Source: Rivularia sp. PCC 7116
GTDB taxonomy: Bacteria; Cyanobacteriota; Cyanobacteriia; Cyanobacteriales; Nostocaceae
Direction of reading: 5' to 3'
Length of the DNA: 64,000 nt
NCBI RefSeq assembly: GCF_000316665.1
Contig: NC_019678.1
Location: 1,302,001-1,366,000 of the forward strand
Both the position numbers and the translations under genes were made by a program. The notes beneath the pieces are model-generated. The model was not told the origin of the DNA, did not search any database, and saw nothing but the letters and a program-made list of their open reading frames with translations. Shown here in pieces: positions 27,603-37,145 of the stretch. Position 1 is the stretch's first letter. Each line of letters opens with the position of its first letter.

Positions 27603-27794
27603 TTGTTAATTAATTTCAATCATAATTTGATACTTCATTTATTACTTTGACTAAAAGAAAATTATATTCAGACAGTTAATATTGTTACTATACTTTCTAT
27701 TAATTTTATGTGTATATATAAATAAAAAACCGAAGTATAACAAAAATATTGTCATTCAAAAGAGCAAGCAAACTTCATTACTTATCATTGCTCG

Positions 27795-27840
27795 CTGTTA
27801 ACTGCTAACTGTTAACTGTTAACTTATTAACTGTTCACTG
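27795..27840. repeat. STRR array (CTGTTAA heptamers)
   Basis: About six heptamers (CTGTTAA, CTGCTAA) end in the stop codon of the S-formylglutathione hydrolase gene (27835-27837). Confidence 0.8.
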
Positions 27841-28677
27841 CAAAGCTTTTGCATGATGAATAATATGGTCTTCCACAAAAGTAGAAATAAAATAATAACT
27901 GTGGTCGTAGCCTTGTTGATATCGTATATTCAAAGGTTGATTGACTTCTTTGCAGGCTTTTTCAAAAATATCAGGCAGCAGTTGTTGCTGCTGAAGAAAT
28001 TGATCGTCTGTACCTTGGTCAATTAAAATTTCACCATCAAAACCAAATTGTTTGACTAATTCACTAGCATCATAATCGCGCCAGCTTTGTTTACTTTTGC
28101 CTAAGTAATTGCTAAAACATTTTTCTCCCCAAGCACATTGAATGGGCGCAGCAATAGGTGCAAAAGCTGAAACTGATTTGTATTTTTGGGGGTTTCGTAT
28201 AGCACAAATTAAAGCGCCGTGTCCGCCCATAGAATGACCAAATATGCTTTGCTTCTCTTTTTGTACGGGAAAATTAGCGGCTATTAATTCGGGTAATTCT
28301 TTAACCACATAGCTGTACATTTTATAATGACTCGACCAGGGTTCTTCGGCTGCGTCAACATAAAAACCCGCACCCGTACCGAAGTCGTAGTCATCATCTT
28401 CACCTTTGATACCGGTATTACGGGGGCTGGTATCTGGTGCCACTAAGATTAAACCATGCTCTGCTGCATATTTCTGCGCTCCTGCTTTGACCATAAAGTT
28501 TTCTTCAGTACAAGTTAAACCGGAGAGAAAATACAGAATTGGCAAGGATTGGGATTTAGCTTGGGGAGGTTGGTAAACGCTGAAGCGCATTTTTCCATTA
28601 CACGTAGCTGAAGGGTGAGAGTAAAAGCCAAGTTTTCCACCGAAGCTTGTATATTCGGAATCGAGTGTCAAAGACAT
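27835..28677 (-). CDS. fghA: S-formylglutathione hydrolase
   Basis: This esterase D-type enzyme hydrolyses S-formylglutathione to formate and glutathione in formaldehyde detoxification. Nucleophile motif [11 protein letters not shown], acid in DQGTDDQFL and catalytic histidine in GYDHSYYF are all present, as is [14 protein letters not shown]. The frame is open to 28725, but [19 protein letters not shown] at 28677 matches the family start. Length is 280 aa. The partner glutathione-dependent alcohol dehydrogenase is not in the window. The stop codon lies in an STRR array. Confidence 0.93.
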   Translation of the reverse strand: MSLTLDSEYTSFGGKLGFYSHPSATCNGKMRFSVYQPPQAKSQSLPILYFLSGLTCTEENFMVKAGAQKYAAEHGLILVAPDTSPRNTGIKGEDDDYDFGTGAGFYVDAAEEPWSSHYKMYSYVVKELPELIAANFPVQKEKQSIFGHSMGGHGALICAIRNPQKYKSVSAFAPIAAPIQCAWGEKCFSNYLGKSKQSWRDYDASELVKQFGFDGEILIDQGTDDQFLQQQQLLPDIFEKACKEVNQPLNIRYQQGYDHSYYFISTFVEDHIIHHAKALQ

Positions 28678-28847
28678 GAAAAATTTAATAGTTGTAGTTA
28701 GTATATGATTTTTGCTGCCATTCATTATCCTACCGGCTTATTTGTGCAAAAACCTATTTGCAAAAATCCGGTTTGGTTAATTAAGCAATTTGTTGAGAAA
28801 TTGTTCAAAAATAGATTATGAGTTTGACACAAAAATCTTAAACGCCA

Positions 28848-28882
28848 AGAAACCCAGTTTGTAGGAAAAAACCGGGCTTCTC
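28848..28882. repeat. Hairpin repeat (AGAAACCCAGTTT...AAACCGGGCTTCT)
   Basis: This imperfect palindrome of the common cyanobacterial AGAAACCCGGTTT type lies between the HD-domain gene and the S-formylglutathione hydrolase gene. A half copy ends the armadillo-type gene at about 14360. It could terminate transcription of the upstream minus-strand gene. Confidence 0.65.
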
Positions 28883-28973
28883 GATTCTAAGTAATTTTAT
28901 CAATAGTTATTAACAAGTGCTGTTAAATTGCAAAAAGTAAAAGATTTAACAACTTACAACACCCCATCTGTAG

Positions 28974-29915
28974 CTAACTAACTCTTGTTCTTGCTTTCAC
29001 TGTGTTGCTTTTTTTTTCAGAGAATTCTTTCATCCCCACTTCTCTCATTTCTAAATTGTCTAGGTATACGTGTTTTTCTTGCGGTTTTTCATGCTCTACA
29101 ACAAACACGTTTGAGTACAAATTAGCAATTATCTGTTTTCCCTGTTGAGTTAAAGACAAGTAACGCAGTCCATCCTTGATATAAGGATAAACACCATTCC
29201 AATAAAACTTAGGATAATTGTTACGTAAATCCGCAGGATTTTTATAACCTAAAATTTTATTCATGCCAGTTTCTTCAAACTCATAGAATAGAGAAGTAAT
29301 TTTTTTCAGATAACGTGGATCGCTTAATTGTCCAATTAAATCGGCAGAACGCACTAAACCTGCATAATTCTTCGTTTCTTGATGGTCTTCTGCTGCGGGT
29401 ACTGGGAAGCGAGTTAATTCTATATTAGATTTTATAACTTCAGAATCAATTAATTTATGACCGCCAAAACGTTCGTCAATAAAAAGTTTTGCTCTGTCAA
29501 CATGATAAGGTGTCAGACTAGCATCTGAAGCCCCTGGCTGTAAAGAAATCATTGCCTCATTTTTACCGGTAGCATAAAGACCTTCTTCTTCTCTATCTTG
29601 CCGACAAACTCCTTTTACATAGCCAATATCATGACATAGCAAAGAGATAATAAAATGCAGCCAATCTTCACTAGAAACACCACCCTCTCGTATATGTTTA
29701 CCGCGTAAAACTTCTTGCCCCACCAGGGTTACTAAGATTGAATGTTCTACGTTGTGGTACAAAGCATCGCTGTTAGCAATATTCTCTAAAGCCATACTTC
29801 CGACCCAAGCAATAATATCCTGGTAGTCGGTTTTTAAGCTTCCGTAAGTACGATGGTAGCCTTCTCTAACTCTATTTACAAAAGCATCTATTAGGACTTC
29901 AGTTGCGTTAAACAT
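28974..29915 (-). CDS. HD-domain metal-dependent phosphohydrolase
   Basis: The HD superfamily signature is clear: Y-H54-N-V-E-H58 and C-H95-D96-IGY give the metal-binding histidines and aspartate. A helical middle region and a C-terminal domain (YLSLTQQGKQIIANLYSNVF) follow. Total length is 313 aa. Families with this layout in cyanobacteria are annotated only as metal-dependent phosphohydrolases; substrate unknown. It has no close partner gene. Confidence 0.82.
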   Translation of the reverse strand: MFNATEVLIDAFVNRVREGYHRTYGSLKTDYQDIIAWVGSMALENIANSDALYHNVEHSILVTLVGQEVLRGKHIREGGVSSEDWLHFIISLLCHDIGYVKGVCRQDREEEGLYATGKNEAMISLQPGASDASLTPYHVDRAKLFIDERFGGHKLIDSEVIKSNIELTRFPVPAAEDHQETKNYAGLVRSADLIGQLSDPRYLKKITSLFYEFEETGMNKILGYKNPADLRNNYPKFYWNGVYPYIKDGLRYLSLTQQGKQIIANLYSNVFVVEHEKPQEKHVYLDNLEMREVGMKEFSEKKSNTVKARTRVS

Positions 29916-30770
29916 ATTTTGACCCTGTTAATAATTTATTGTTTTATCCTATTTGCCTCAAAGCAATTTTTCAGCTATTAATTATCAGTTCGGCTTTGAG
30001 TCTAAAATCTGGTGATGCAATTTTTAATATTACTTTGATATATTTATCATACAAATAATTAATTTGTATATTTTCTGGTAGCATTGCAATCAAAGTATTG
30101 ATAAAAGACTAAGCTAATTTCTTTTAGATAATAATAAATTAGCTTATTTTATAAATTAATTTATTCTAAAGCATATAGTAAGTGATTGTTTCAAATGTTT
30201 TCTATATTAAAATATTTTTAACGATGTTGAAAAAAACATGTAAACATCTACATTCTAAAAGAATTTAGTCCGCAATCCTCAAATCAGTTTTTATATCAAT
30301 CTCTATATAATTTTCTATATTGAATGATTTTTGTTTGCAGAAAGGAATAAATCATAGCTGAGACTACATAAATAGAGCTTACCCAAAATTTGCAAAATAT
30401 ATACACCGACTTCATAAGAAAATTAGCATCCATTCATAGAGACATAAAATCGATTATTAATTATTTTTCATATCAAAACAATCTGGGGCAGCGATCTCAA
30501 GACTATGAGTGATGTGACGCCGTTCGCCCTCAAATAATTGTTGTAAACTGATCGAAAACCTCTCTACAAAAGCTTTTCATCATATATAAGAAGAGAAATA
30601 AAACAAGAGAAAATAGCTTGAGATCGCAAAGATGTGACTTTTGTCATGGTTAAATTCAGCCAAAACTACAGCCAATGCACCAAAAAATGGGTAATAGTTA
30701 ATATATAGTAATAAATTTCAACTTTTCTTAAGTAATGCCGTATTTTCGCGGTAGGGTAGGAGGTGGAGCA
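29916..30770. promoter_or_regulatory. Divergent region upstream of the RND efflux operon, with paired repeats
   Basis: The 855-bp spacer is AT-rich. Near its right end it carries a perfect 11-bp inverted repeat GCGATCTCAAG (30491-30501) and CTTGAGATCGC (30617-30627), and next to each arm a direct repeat GATGTGAC (30511-30518 and 30631-30638). The arrangement lies 140-280 bp upstream of the adaptor start. It may be a regulator site or a long-range leader fold. No regulator gene is adjacent. Confidence 0.45.
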
Positions 30771-32279
30771 ATGACAGCAGGGGACTCGAATTTTTCCGAT
30801 ATTCCAGCAGAAGAAGAAACAGTAATCGAAGAAACTACGTTCAAAGATTATCCCAAAACCAGCAAGCAGCGTCCTTGGTGGACAATAATGCTTATGGGTA
30901 TGGCTCTAGGTATTGGAATAGCTATGGGAGGAATGCGTCTGCTAGGCAATCGTCCCAAAAGCGAACCAAAGGTAGCAAATCCATCTACTCAAGCGCTTGC
31001 TCCAGCAATGACTGTTAATCTTGCTTTAGTCGAATTTACTAAAGTTGCTCGTAATCTTAATGTTACTGGTACTGTTGCAGCTAGTGAATTGACTCCGGTA
31101 TTACCTCAATCTAATGGTTTGCAAGTCAAGCAAATTCTGGTTAAACAGGGAGATTCCGTTAAAGAAAATCAAGTAATGGCAGTTTTAGACGATTCGCTTC
31201 TACAAGACCAAATCCGTCAAGCAAAAGCAGAAGTCGAATCTCAACAAGCCGAAGTCGCTTCTAGAGAAGCAGATTTGTCTTCCAGACAGGCAGCTTTAGA
31301 ATCAAGTAGAGCAAATGTAATATCAAATCAAGCAACAGTCGAGCAGAGACAAGCCGATTTAGCACAAGCCAAAGCAAAACTTAGAGAAGCTCAAAGAAAT
31401 TACCAGCGCAATTTAAAGCTTTCCAATCAAGGTGCTATCAGTAAGCAATTATTTGAAACTGCTGAAACTAATTTTGAAACTGCAAAAGAAGCAGTACGCA
31501 TTGCACAAGCAAATATTCGTAGCGCTCAAGCTAATGTAAATAGCGCTCAAGCTAATGTAAATAGCGCTCAAGCAAGCATCAGCAGCGCTAAAGCGAAGGT
31601 TAACAGCGCTCAAGCAGGTGTTCGTAGCGCTACAGCTAGAGTGCAACAGTTAAAAACTCAATTGGGACAAACTGTAGTCCGCGCTCCCGTTTCCGGAATA
31701 GTTGCCGAAAAATTAGCCAGAGTCGGAGATATTACTGGTGTACCACCGCAAACCCAAGTAGGAACAGTAGTTGGTGGAACCCAAAAGTTATTTTCAATAA
31801 TTCGTCAAGGAAATTTAGAATTACAAGCCAAAGTCCCCACAGTTCAATTATCTCAGATAGAAATTGGCGCACCAGCCCAAATTACAACTGATGCAAACAA
31901 TCGGGTTAAATTGCGAGGAAAAGTTACAGAAATAGAGCCAGTAGTCAATCAACAACGACGCGAAGCCACAGTAAAAATTGACTTACCGCCTACAGAATTA
32001 CTCAAACCGGGAATGTTTGCTCGCGCTGCAATTGTGACTGACACAAATATGGCTCTAGCAATACCCCAAAAAGCAGTACTCCCTCAACCCGACGGAAGCG
32101 CAATAGTATTCACAATCAATGAAGACAAAATCGCCAGCAGTAGAAAAGTAGAAACCGGAGAAATCCTCAAAGACGGAAAAATAGAAATTAAAAGTGGCTT
32201 ACAAACCGGAAAAAGCGTTGTCGTGAACGGTGCTGGGTATTTAAAAGATGGCGACAAAGTACGGGTGGCGAAACAATAA
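30771..32279 (+). CDS. RND efflux periplasmic adaptor (HlyD/AcrA type)
   Basis: This is the membrane fusion protein of a tripartite efflux system, paired with the pump downstream. The start is ATG 30771 because a perfect AGGAGGT (30758-30764) sits six bases upstream; the open frame from 30735 would put that signal inside the gene. After a cytoplasmic N-terminus a membrane helix lies at about residues 38-58, then lipoyl halves (VKQILVKQGDSVKENQ and VVRAPVSGIVAEKLARVGD), a long coiled coil, and a beta-barrel. The coiled coil contains tandem 7-residue units (SAQANVN) encoded by near-identical 21-bp DNA repeats at about 31517-31630. Length is 502 aa. No TolC-like gene is in the window. Confidence 0.9.
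   Translation: MTAGDSNFSDIPAEEETVIEETTFKDYPKTSKQRPWWTIMLMGMALGIGIAMGGMRLLGNRPKSEPKVANPSTQALAPAMTVNLALVEFTKVARNLNVTGTVAASELTPVLPQSNGLQVKQILVKQGDSVKENQVMAVLDDSLLQDQIRQAKAEVESQQAEVASREADLSSRQAALESSRANVISNQATVEQRQADLAQAKAKLREAQRNYQRNLKLSNQGAISKQLFETAETNFETAKEAVRIAQANIRSAQANVNSAQANVNSAQASISSAKAKVNSAQAGVRSATARVQQLKTQLGQTVVRAPVSGIVAEKLARVGDITGVPPQTQVGTVVGGTQKLFSIIRQGNLELQAKVPTVQLSQIEIGAPAQITTDANNRVKLRGKVTEIEPVVNQQRREATVKIDLPPTELLKPGMFARAAIVTDTNMALAIPQKAVLPQPDGSAIVFTINEDKIASSRKVETGEILKDGKIEIKSGLQTGKSVVVNGAGYLKDGDKVRVAKQ
31517..31630 (+). repeat. 21-bp tandem repeats inside the adaptor coiled coil
   Basis: Units of AGCGCTCAAGCTAATGTAAA-type 21 bp encode successive seven-residue steps (SAQANVN, SAQASIS, SAKAKVN, SAQAGVR). 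The first two are nearly identical at DNA level, a sign of recent slippage; changes in copy number would alter hairpin length by whole heptads. Confidence 0.8.
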
Positions 32280-32449
32280 GGTCAAAGGTTAAAGGTCAAA
32301 GGTTAAAGGTCAAAGGTTAAAGGTCAAAGGTTAAAGGTTAAAGGTTAAAGGTTAAAGGTTAAAGGTCAAAGGTCAAAGGTTAAAGGTCAAAGGTTGAATT
32401 TTTCAAATTATTTTTTACTAACAACTATTAACTACTAACTACTAACTAA
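32279..32449. repeat. Long STRR array (AAAGGTC/AAAGGTT heptamers)
   Basis: About 16 tandem heptamers AAAGGTC/AAAGGTT (32281-32396), then a short ACTAACT array (about 32419-32449), fill the spacer between adaptor and pump genes. It is the largest STRR array in the window. Confidence 0.93.
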
Positions 32450-32450
32450 G

Positions 32451-35400
32451 ATGAATGTCTCCGCTTGGTCGATCAAAAAACCAATTCCTACAATAGTTTT
32501 ATTTTTAATTCTTACTATAGTTGGCTGGTTTTGTTTCAATACTTTGGGTATTGATACCAACCCCAATATTGATATTCCTGCGGTTCAAGTTACGGTAACT
32601 CAACCTGGTGCAGGTCCTACAGAACTTGAATCTCAAGTAACTAAGAAAATTGAAGACGCTGTTGCTGGCTTGGGCAACATTGATGAATTGCGGTCGGTTG
32701 TTACCGATGGCGTTTCTACTACTACTATTAACTTTGACTTAGGAATCGATAGCGATCGCGCGACTAATGATGTGCGTAATGCTATAGCCCAAATTCGTCA
32801 GAGTCTTCCTCAAGATATTAATGACCCAATCGTGCAGCGTCTGGAGTTTTCCGGTAGCGCTGTGATGACTTATGTGGTCAGTTCGGATAAACGCTCTGTA
32901 GAAGAGTTAAGTAATCTGGTTGATGAAACTATTAGCCGTGCTTTGCTATCTGTAAAAGGTGTAGCCCAAATCCGCCGTGTAGGGGGAGTTGACCGAGAAA
33001 TTCGCGTTAATCTCGATCCAGAACGCTTGCAATCGTTAGGTATCACCGCTACTCAGGTAAACGACCAATTACGAGCTTTTAATATTAATTTACCAGGTGG
33101 TCGCGCTGAAATTGGAGGAAGCGAGCAAAGTATCCGTACTTTAGGTAGTGCCCAAAGTGTAGACATTTTAAGAAATTATGAAATTATTCTTCCTAATGGT
33201 GGTTCGGTTGCTTTGTCTACTTTAGGAAATGTAGAAGACAGCTTTGGTGAAGTACGTCAAACAGCACGCTTGAATAACAAACCAGTAGTTGCTTTTCAGG
33301 TATTGCGTAGTACTGGTAGTGTCATGGTAGCAGTGGAAGAAGGAGCAAAAGCTGAGGTTGAAAAGCTGAAAAAAACTCTTCCTCAAGACGTAAAAATGGA
33401 ATTGATTTTTACTAGAGCTACTTTTGTTCGTAATTCTTACGAAAGTACGATGAATGAACTATTAATAGCATCTGTATTAGCTGTGATAGTGATTTTGTTG
33501 TTTTTACGCAACTGGCGAGCAACTTTAATTACAGCAGTAACTTTACCTTTATCAATTATTCCTACCTTTGGGGTAATGTTTGCTTTAGGCTACACTCTCA
33601 ACAATATGACACTGTTGGGTTTGGGTTTAGCGGTAGGTAACTTAGTAGATGATGCCGTTGTAGAAATTGAAAACATGGAACGGCACTTGGGTATGGGTAA
33701 AGAACCCAAGCAAGCGGCTTTTGACTCTTCAGCAGAAATGGGTTTAGCAGTAATTGCGACTTCGGCGACAATTGTAGCCGTATTTCTACCCGTTGCATTC
33801 ATGGGCGGAATTCCCGGTCAATTTTTTCAACCCTTCGCCATGACAGTTACTGCCGCGACTGTATTCTCCACAGCAGTAGCGCGGATGGTAACGCCGATGA
33901 TGGGAGCCTATTTGTTACAGTCAAAGAATGTTGAAAATCAAAGGTTCAAGGTTAAAAAAAATAATCCCAAATCTTTTCGTCGTTTCCAACCCTACGCTTC
34001 CACGCTCAGGTGGGCTTTGCGTCATCGCATCACTACTTTACTGCTGGCTTTAGCTTTCTTTATTGGTAGCTTAATGTTGGTACCGATGATTCCTAAGGGT
34101 TTGGTTGATGGAGCCGATGTTGGTATTTCTGGGGTATCTATAGAACTAGCACCAGGTTCAACTTTGGAGGACACCAAGCAAGTGGTGACGCAAGCGACAA
34201 ATTTAATTACGCAAAGCCCTGCGGTTGAAAGCGTTTTATCCACAGAAAACGTTGGTTCGGCGAACCTTACCATTAGATTGAAGCCTAAAGAAGAACGAGA
34301 TTCTCAAAGCGAGTTTGAAGAACAAGTACGTCCGCAGTTTGCCCAAATTCCAGGAGCAAGAATTAGTTTTCAAAGTACTGGTGCAGTGGGTGGTGGAAAA
34401 GATTTAACTATAGTTTTGCAAAGTGAAAATCCCCAAGCCTTGAAAAAAGCTGCTGATGATTTAGAAAAGCAGATGCGAAGCATACCGGGATTGGTGGAAG
34501 CAACTTCTACAGCTAGTTTGGTGAAACCAGAAATTTTGGTAGTACCCGATCCACAAAGAGCCGCAGATTTAGGTGTTACCGTACAGTCAATTGCACGTAC
34601 TGCAAGTCTGGCGACTATCGGCGATGGCGATGCTAATTTAGCAAAATATAATCTTCCCGACCGTCAAATTCCCATTCGAGTACAAATCAACTCCCAAGCC
34701 CGCGAAGACATCATTAATATAAAAAATCTCCAAGTCCCCTCTCAAAATGGCGGTCTGGTGCCTTTATTAGCGGTTGCAGATATCCGTTTTGGTAGTGGTG
34801 CGGCGACTATCAATCGCTTTGATAGAATGCGTCAAGTTTCTGTGGAAGCTAATTTACAAGGTATTTCCTTGGGAGACGGATTGCAGGCTGTGAATCAGCT
34901 AAGTGCGATGCAAAATTTACCCGCAGAAGTAATGCGACGTTCGGCTGGAGATGCTGAAATTATGGAAGACATTTTCGGACGTTTCGGTGCTGCATTGGGT
35001 TTAGCAGTAATGATGATTTACGCTATTCTGGTTATTTTATATAATAATTTCCTGCACCCAATCACTATTATGGTGGCGCTACCTTTATGTCTAGGGGGTA
35101 CTTTACTCGCATTGTTGATAGCTCAAAAAGCCTTAGGACTATATGCTTTGATTGGTATCGTATTACTACTAGGAATTGTCACCAAAAACTCCATTCTTTT
35201 AGTAGATTATGCAATTATTGGTTTAGAGCAAGGTAAACGCCAGCGGCAAGCAGTTTTAGATGCTGGGGTATCTCGCTTGCGACCGATTTTGATGACTTCT
35301 CTTTCTACAATTGCAGGTACTTTCCCCTTAGCATTAGGACTTGGCGCTGGTGCAGAAGTCCGGCAATCAATGGGTGTTGCAGTCATCGGCGGTTTCACAA

Positions 35401-35561
35401 CTTCTACATTATTAACCTTGGTTGTAGTACCAGTGTTGTTTACCTACATTGATAACTTTCAGCATTGGATTATCGATATGGTGAAATACGGTTTTAAGAA
35501 GAAAACAGCACGTCGAGTTATCGAAGCAGATAAAACAGTTAAGTTACCACCAGCAAGCTAG
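32451..35561 (+). CDS. RND efflux pump, HAE1/AcrB family
   Basis: This proton-driven inner-membrane pump exports hydrophobic or amphipathic compounds together with the adaptor upstream. It has the AcrB plan: a helix at about 10-30, a large periplasmic domain, helices 2-6, a second periplasmic domain and helices 8-12. The proton-relay aspartates of helix 4 are in AVGNLVDDAVVEIENMERH, and the C-terminal half has GIVTKNSILLVDYA and GVSRLRPILMTSLSTIAGTFP. At 1036 aa it is full length. Codons near residues 496-503 (NQRFKVKK) are an STRR fragment inside the loop before the second half. Substrate unknown. Confidence 0.93.
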   Translation: MNVSAWSIKKPIPTIVLFLILTIVGWFCFNTLGIDTNPNIDIPAVQVTVTQPGAGPTELESQVTKKIEDAVAGLGNIDELRSVVTDGVSTTTINFDLGIDSDRATNDVRNAIAQIRQSLPQDINDPIVQRLEFSGSAVMTYVVSSDKRSVEELSNLVDETISRALLSVKGVAQIRRVGGVDREIRVNLDPERLQSLGITATQVNDQLRAFNINLPGGRAEIGGSEQSIRTLGSAQSVDILRNYEIILPNGGSVALSTLGNVEDSFGEVRQTARLNNKPVVAFQVLRSTGSVMVAVEEGAKAEVEKLKKTLPQDVKMELIFTRATFVRNSYESTMNELLIASVLAVIVILLFLRNWRATLITAVTLPLSIIPTFGVMFALGYTLNNMTLLGLGLAVGNLVDDAVVEIENMERHLGMGKEPKQAAFDSSAEMGLAVIATSATIVAVFLPVAFMGGIPGQFFQPFAMTVTAATVFSTAVARMVTPMMGAYLLQSKNVENQRFKVKKNNPKSFRRFQPYASTLRWALRHRITTLLLALAFFIGSLMLVPMIPKGLVDGADVGISGVSIELAPGSTLEDTKQVVTQATNLITQSPAVESVLSTENVGSANLTIRLKPKEERDSQSEFEEQVRPQFAQIPGARISFQSTGAVGGGKDLTIVLQSENPQALKKAADDLEKQMRSIPGLVEATSTASLVKPEILVVPDPQRAADLGVTVQSIARTASLATIGDGDANLAKYNLPDRQIPIRVQINSQAREDIINIKNLQVPSQNGGLVPLLAVADIRFGSGAATINRFDRMRQVSVEANLQGISLGDGLQAVNQLSAMQNLPAEVMRRSAGDAEIMEDIFGRFGAALGLAVMMIYAILVILYNNFLHPITIMVALPLCLGGTLLALLIAQKALGLYALIGIVLLLGIVTKNSILLVDYAIIGLEQGKRQRQAVLDAGVSRLRPILMTSLSTIAGTFPLALGLGAGAEVRQSMGVAVIGGFTTSTLLTLVVVPVLFTYIDNFQHWIIDMVKYGFKKKTARRVIEADKTVKLPPAS
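33938..33957 (+). repeat. STRR fragment inside the RND pump gene
   Basis: ATCAAAGGTTCAAGGTTAAA carries the same AAAGGTT-type heptamers as the spacer array upstream, read in frame as NQRFKVK in the cytoplasmic loop between the two halves of the pump. Confidence 0.55.
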
Positions 35562-35644
35562 GAGTTAGGATTTAAAATTTTTCCTTGTCTCCCCCTCTTG
35601 CTCCTCTGCCGCTAATACCCCATATCCAACTCCCACTCTATAGT

Positions 35645-35977
35645 TCACAATTTCTCAGCGAGTTCCTTACCAACGTACCAAGAAACTACTCTATCTTTTC
35701 GCCATTGATAACCAAACCATGCTTGATGCTTTGTCAACGTCGTTTTGCAGAAGCATCTTGCTTTGTTACACTCATATTTCTCTAAGGTGTAAGCTTCATT
35801 TCCCATACGTCGAATTTCTATAACTTCACGCCCTGGCTTTTTTGGAATCTCGAATTTTTCCTCTAATTCCCGTTTCGCTATGTGAGAACCAAGCCAAGAA
35901 AACAAAAATTTTTGTTCGCTCAAAGGTAACTCTGAAACACGTCTTTGAATATCGAAATTTCTAGAAATATGATTCAT
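35645..35977 (-). CDS. Small cysteine-containing protein, DUF6788-like
   Basis: The protein is 110 aa. A helical, charged N-terminus is followed by YECNKARCFCKTTLTKHQAW and WRKDRVVSWYVGKEL. This Cys-x4-Cys-x-Cys then HxxW then KxxSxYxGK pattern recalls small DUF6788-type proteins of cyanobacteria and archaea. No signal peptide; function unknown. The family assignment is by pattern only. Confidence 0.55.
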   Translation of the reverse strand: MNHISRNFDIQRRVSELPLSEQKFLFSWLGSHIAKRELEEKFEIPKKPGREVIEIRRMGNEAYTLEKYECNKARCFCKTTLTKHQAWFGYQWRKDRVVSWYVGKELAEKL

Positions 35978-36231
35978 AAATTAAATTATTGCAATCCTTG
36001 AATCAAGTTTTATGGTATCAATAATTGAAGATTTTTTTTAAATATTATTGTTTATGTATATTAAGATAATATTGAGCAATTAAAAAAAAATACAAAAAAG
36101 TATAAAAGAACTTATCAAACTATGTATAGCAAATCAATTAAATTCCCGTAACTGCCTATATTTGACCTTTTACAGGGAATTATACAGGTATGTGCATCTA
36201 TTCTTCGTCTAATTGTTAAGCGCAAAAAACT

Positions 36232-36723
36232 ATGTCACAGCTTTCCAATATTATAAAGATGGGAGAGAAAGCCCCATCTTTTAGCGCAGTCGATCAACAT
36301 GGAAACTTGGTCAGGCTTGAAGATTTTAAATCGAGTTGGCTTGTTCTCTACTTTTATCCTAAAGATAATACCCCAGGTTGTACTGTGGAAGCGAAAGATT
36401 TTAGTGAATACAAGTCTAAGTTTGATGAGATAGGAGCGAAGATTGTAGGAGTTAGCCCCGATTCAGAAAAGTCTCACTGCAAATTCATCAACAAATACAA
36501 TTTATCCATTCAGCTTTTAAGCGATCCAGAGCAAGAAGTGTGCGAAGCTTATGGGGTGTGGCAATTAAAAAAGTTTATGGGCAAGGAATATATGGGAGTT
36601 GTACGTTCAACTTTTTTGATTACACCCGATGCTCGCTTAGCTTATATATGGTCTAATGTAAGAACTAAAGGTCATGTTGAAAAAGTGTTTAGCAAGTTGC
36701 AGGAATTGCTTGCTATAACTTGA
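36232..36723 (+). CDS. Peroxiredoxin Q / BCP
   Basis: This thiol peroxidase reduces hydroperoxides with thioredoxin. The peroxidatic Cys50 is in FYPKDNTPGCTVEAKDF with Thr47 in the active site. The usual BCP resolving cysteine five residues later is absent (Lys55). Two other cysteines, Cys83 (KSHCKFINKY) and Cys104, are present; Cys83 is at the spacing of the alternative (helix alpha-3) resolving cysteine known in some PrxQ enzymes. Length is 163 aa. Single gene. Confidence 0.92.
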   Translation: MSQLSNIIKMGEKAPSFSAVDQHGNLVRLEDFKSSWLVLYFYPKDNTPGCTVEAKDFSEYKSKFDEIGAKIVGVSPDSEKSHCKFINKYNLSIQLLSDPEQEVCEAYGVWQLKKFMGKEYMGVVRSTFLITPDARLAYIWSNVRTKGHVEKVFSKLQELLAIT

Positions 36724-36950
36724 TGCGATTAAATTTTTCGACCTTATAGGTGTTCAATGCAATATTAAATTGAAGAGTGCCGCTTGCATTACCATTCGCA
36801 ACAAAAAATTCAGCGATGGCAAATCATGAAGTTACCCGCGCCGTCACTACTGCTTATTTATAATTAATTTTGATTAAAACAGAAAAAATCGTTGCTCTTT
36901 CTAACTTGTTGTCAAATTTTAGAAAAAATTAGCTTCAAACCCTTTATACA

Positions 36951-37145
36951 TTAAAGGCTGGGAACTAACTTAATTCTACCGGCATCCATTTCTGCCATCA
37001 AAAGTTCTAACGCCTCGTAATCAACGTCAGAAATGTAACCCATCTGAGTCAGTTCGGAATTTATTTCATTTTCTATCTCAGGAGTTAATTTCTTAATAAC
37101 CAAAGCCCTTTCAACTAATTTACGGATAGCGAACTTAGTTCTCAT
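36951..37145 (-). CDS. Small conserved cyanobacterial protein
   Basis: This 64-aa acidic helical protein (MRTKFAIRKLVERALVIKKL TPEIENEIN... DVDYEALELLMAEMDAGRI KL) looks like a small protein I recall from many cyanobacterial genomes, of unknown function. Codon pattern and the clean start support it as a real gene despite its size. It stands alone. Confidence 0.7.
   Translation of the reverse strand: MRTKFAIRKLVERALVIKKLTPEIENEINSELTQMGYISDVDYEALELLMAEMDAGRIKLVPSL

Noticed and set aside
27530-27619. N-terminal extension of Tab2
   Set aside because: The extra residues are periodic translations of STRR heptamers; the family start is at 27529.
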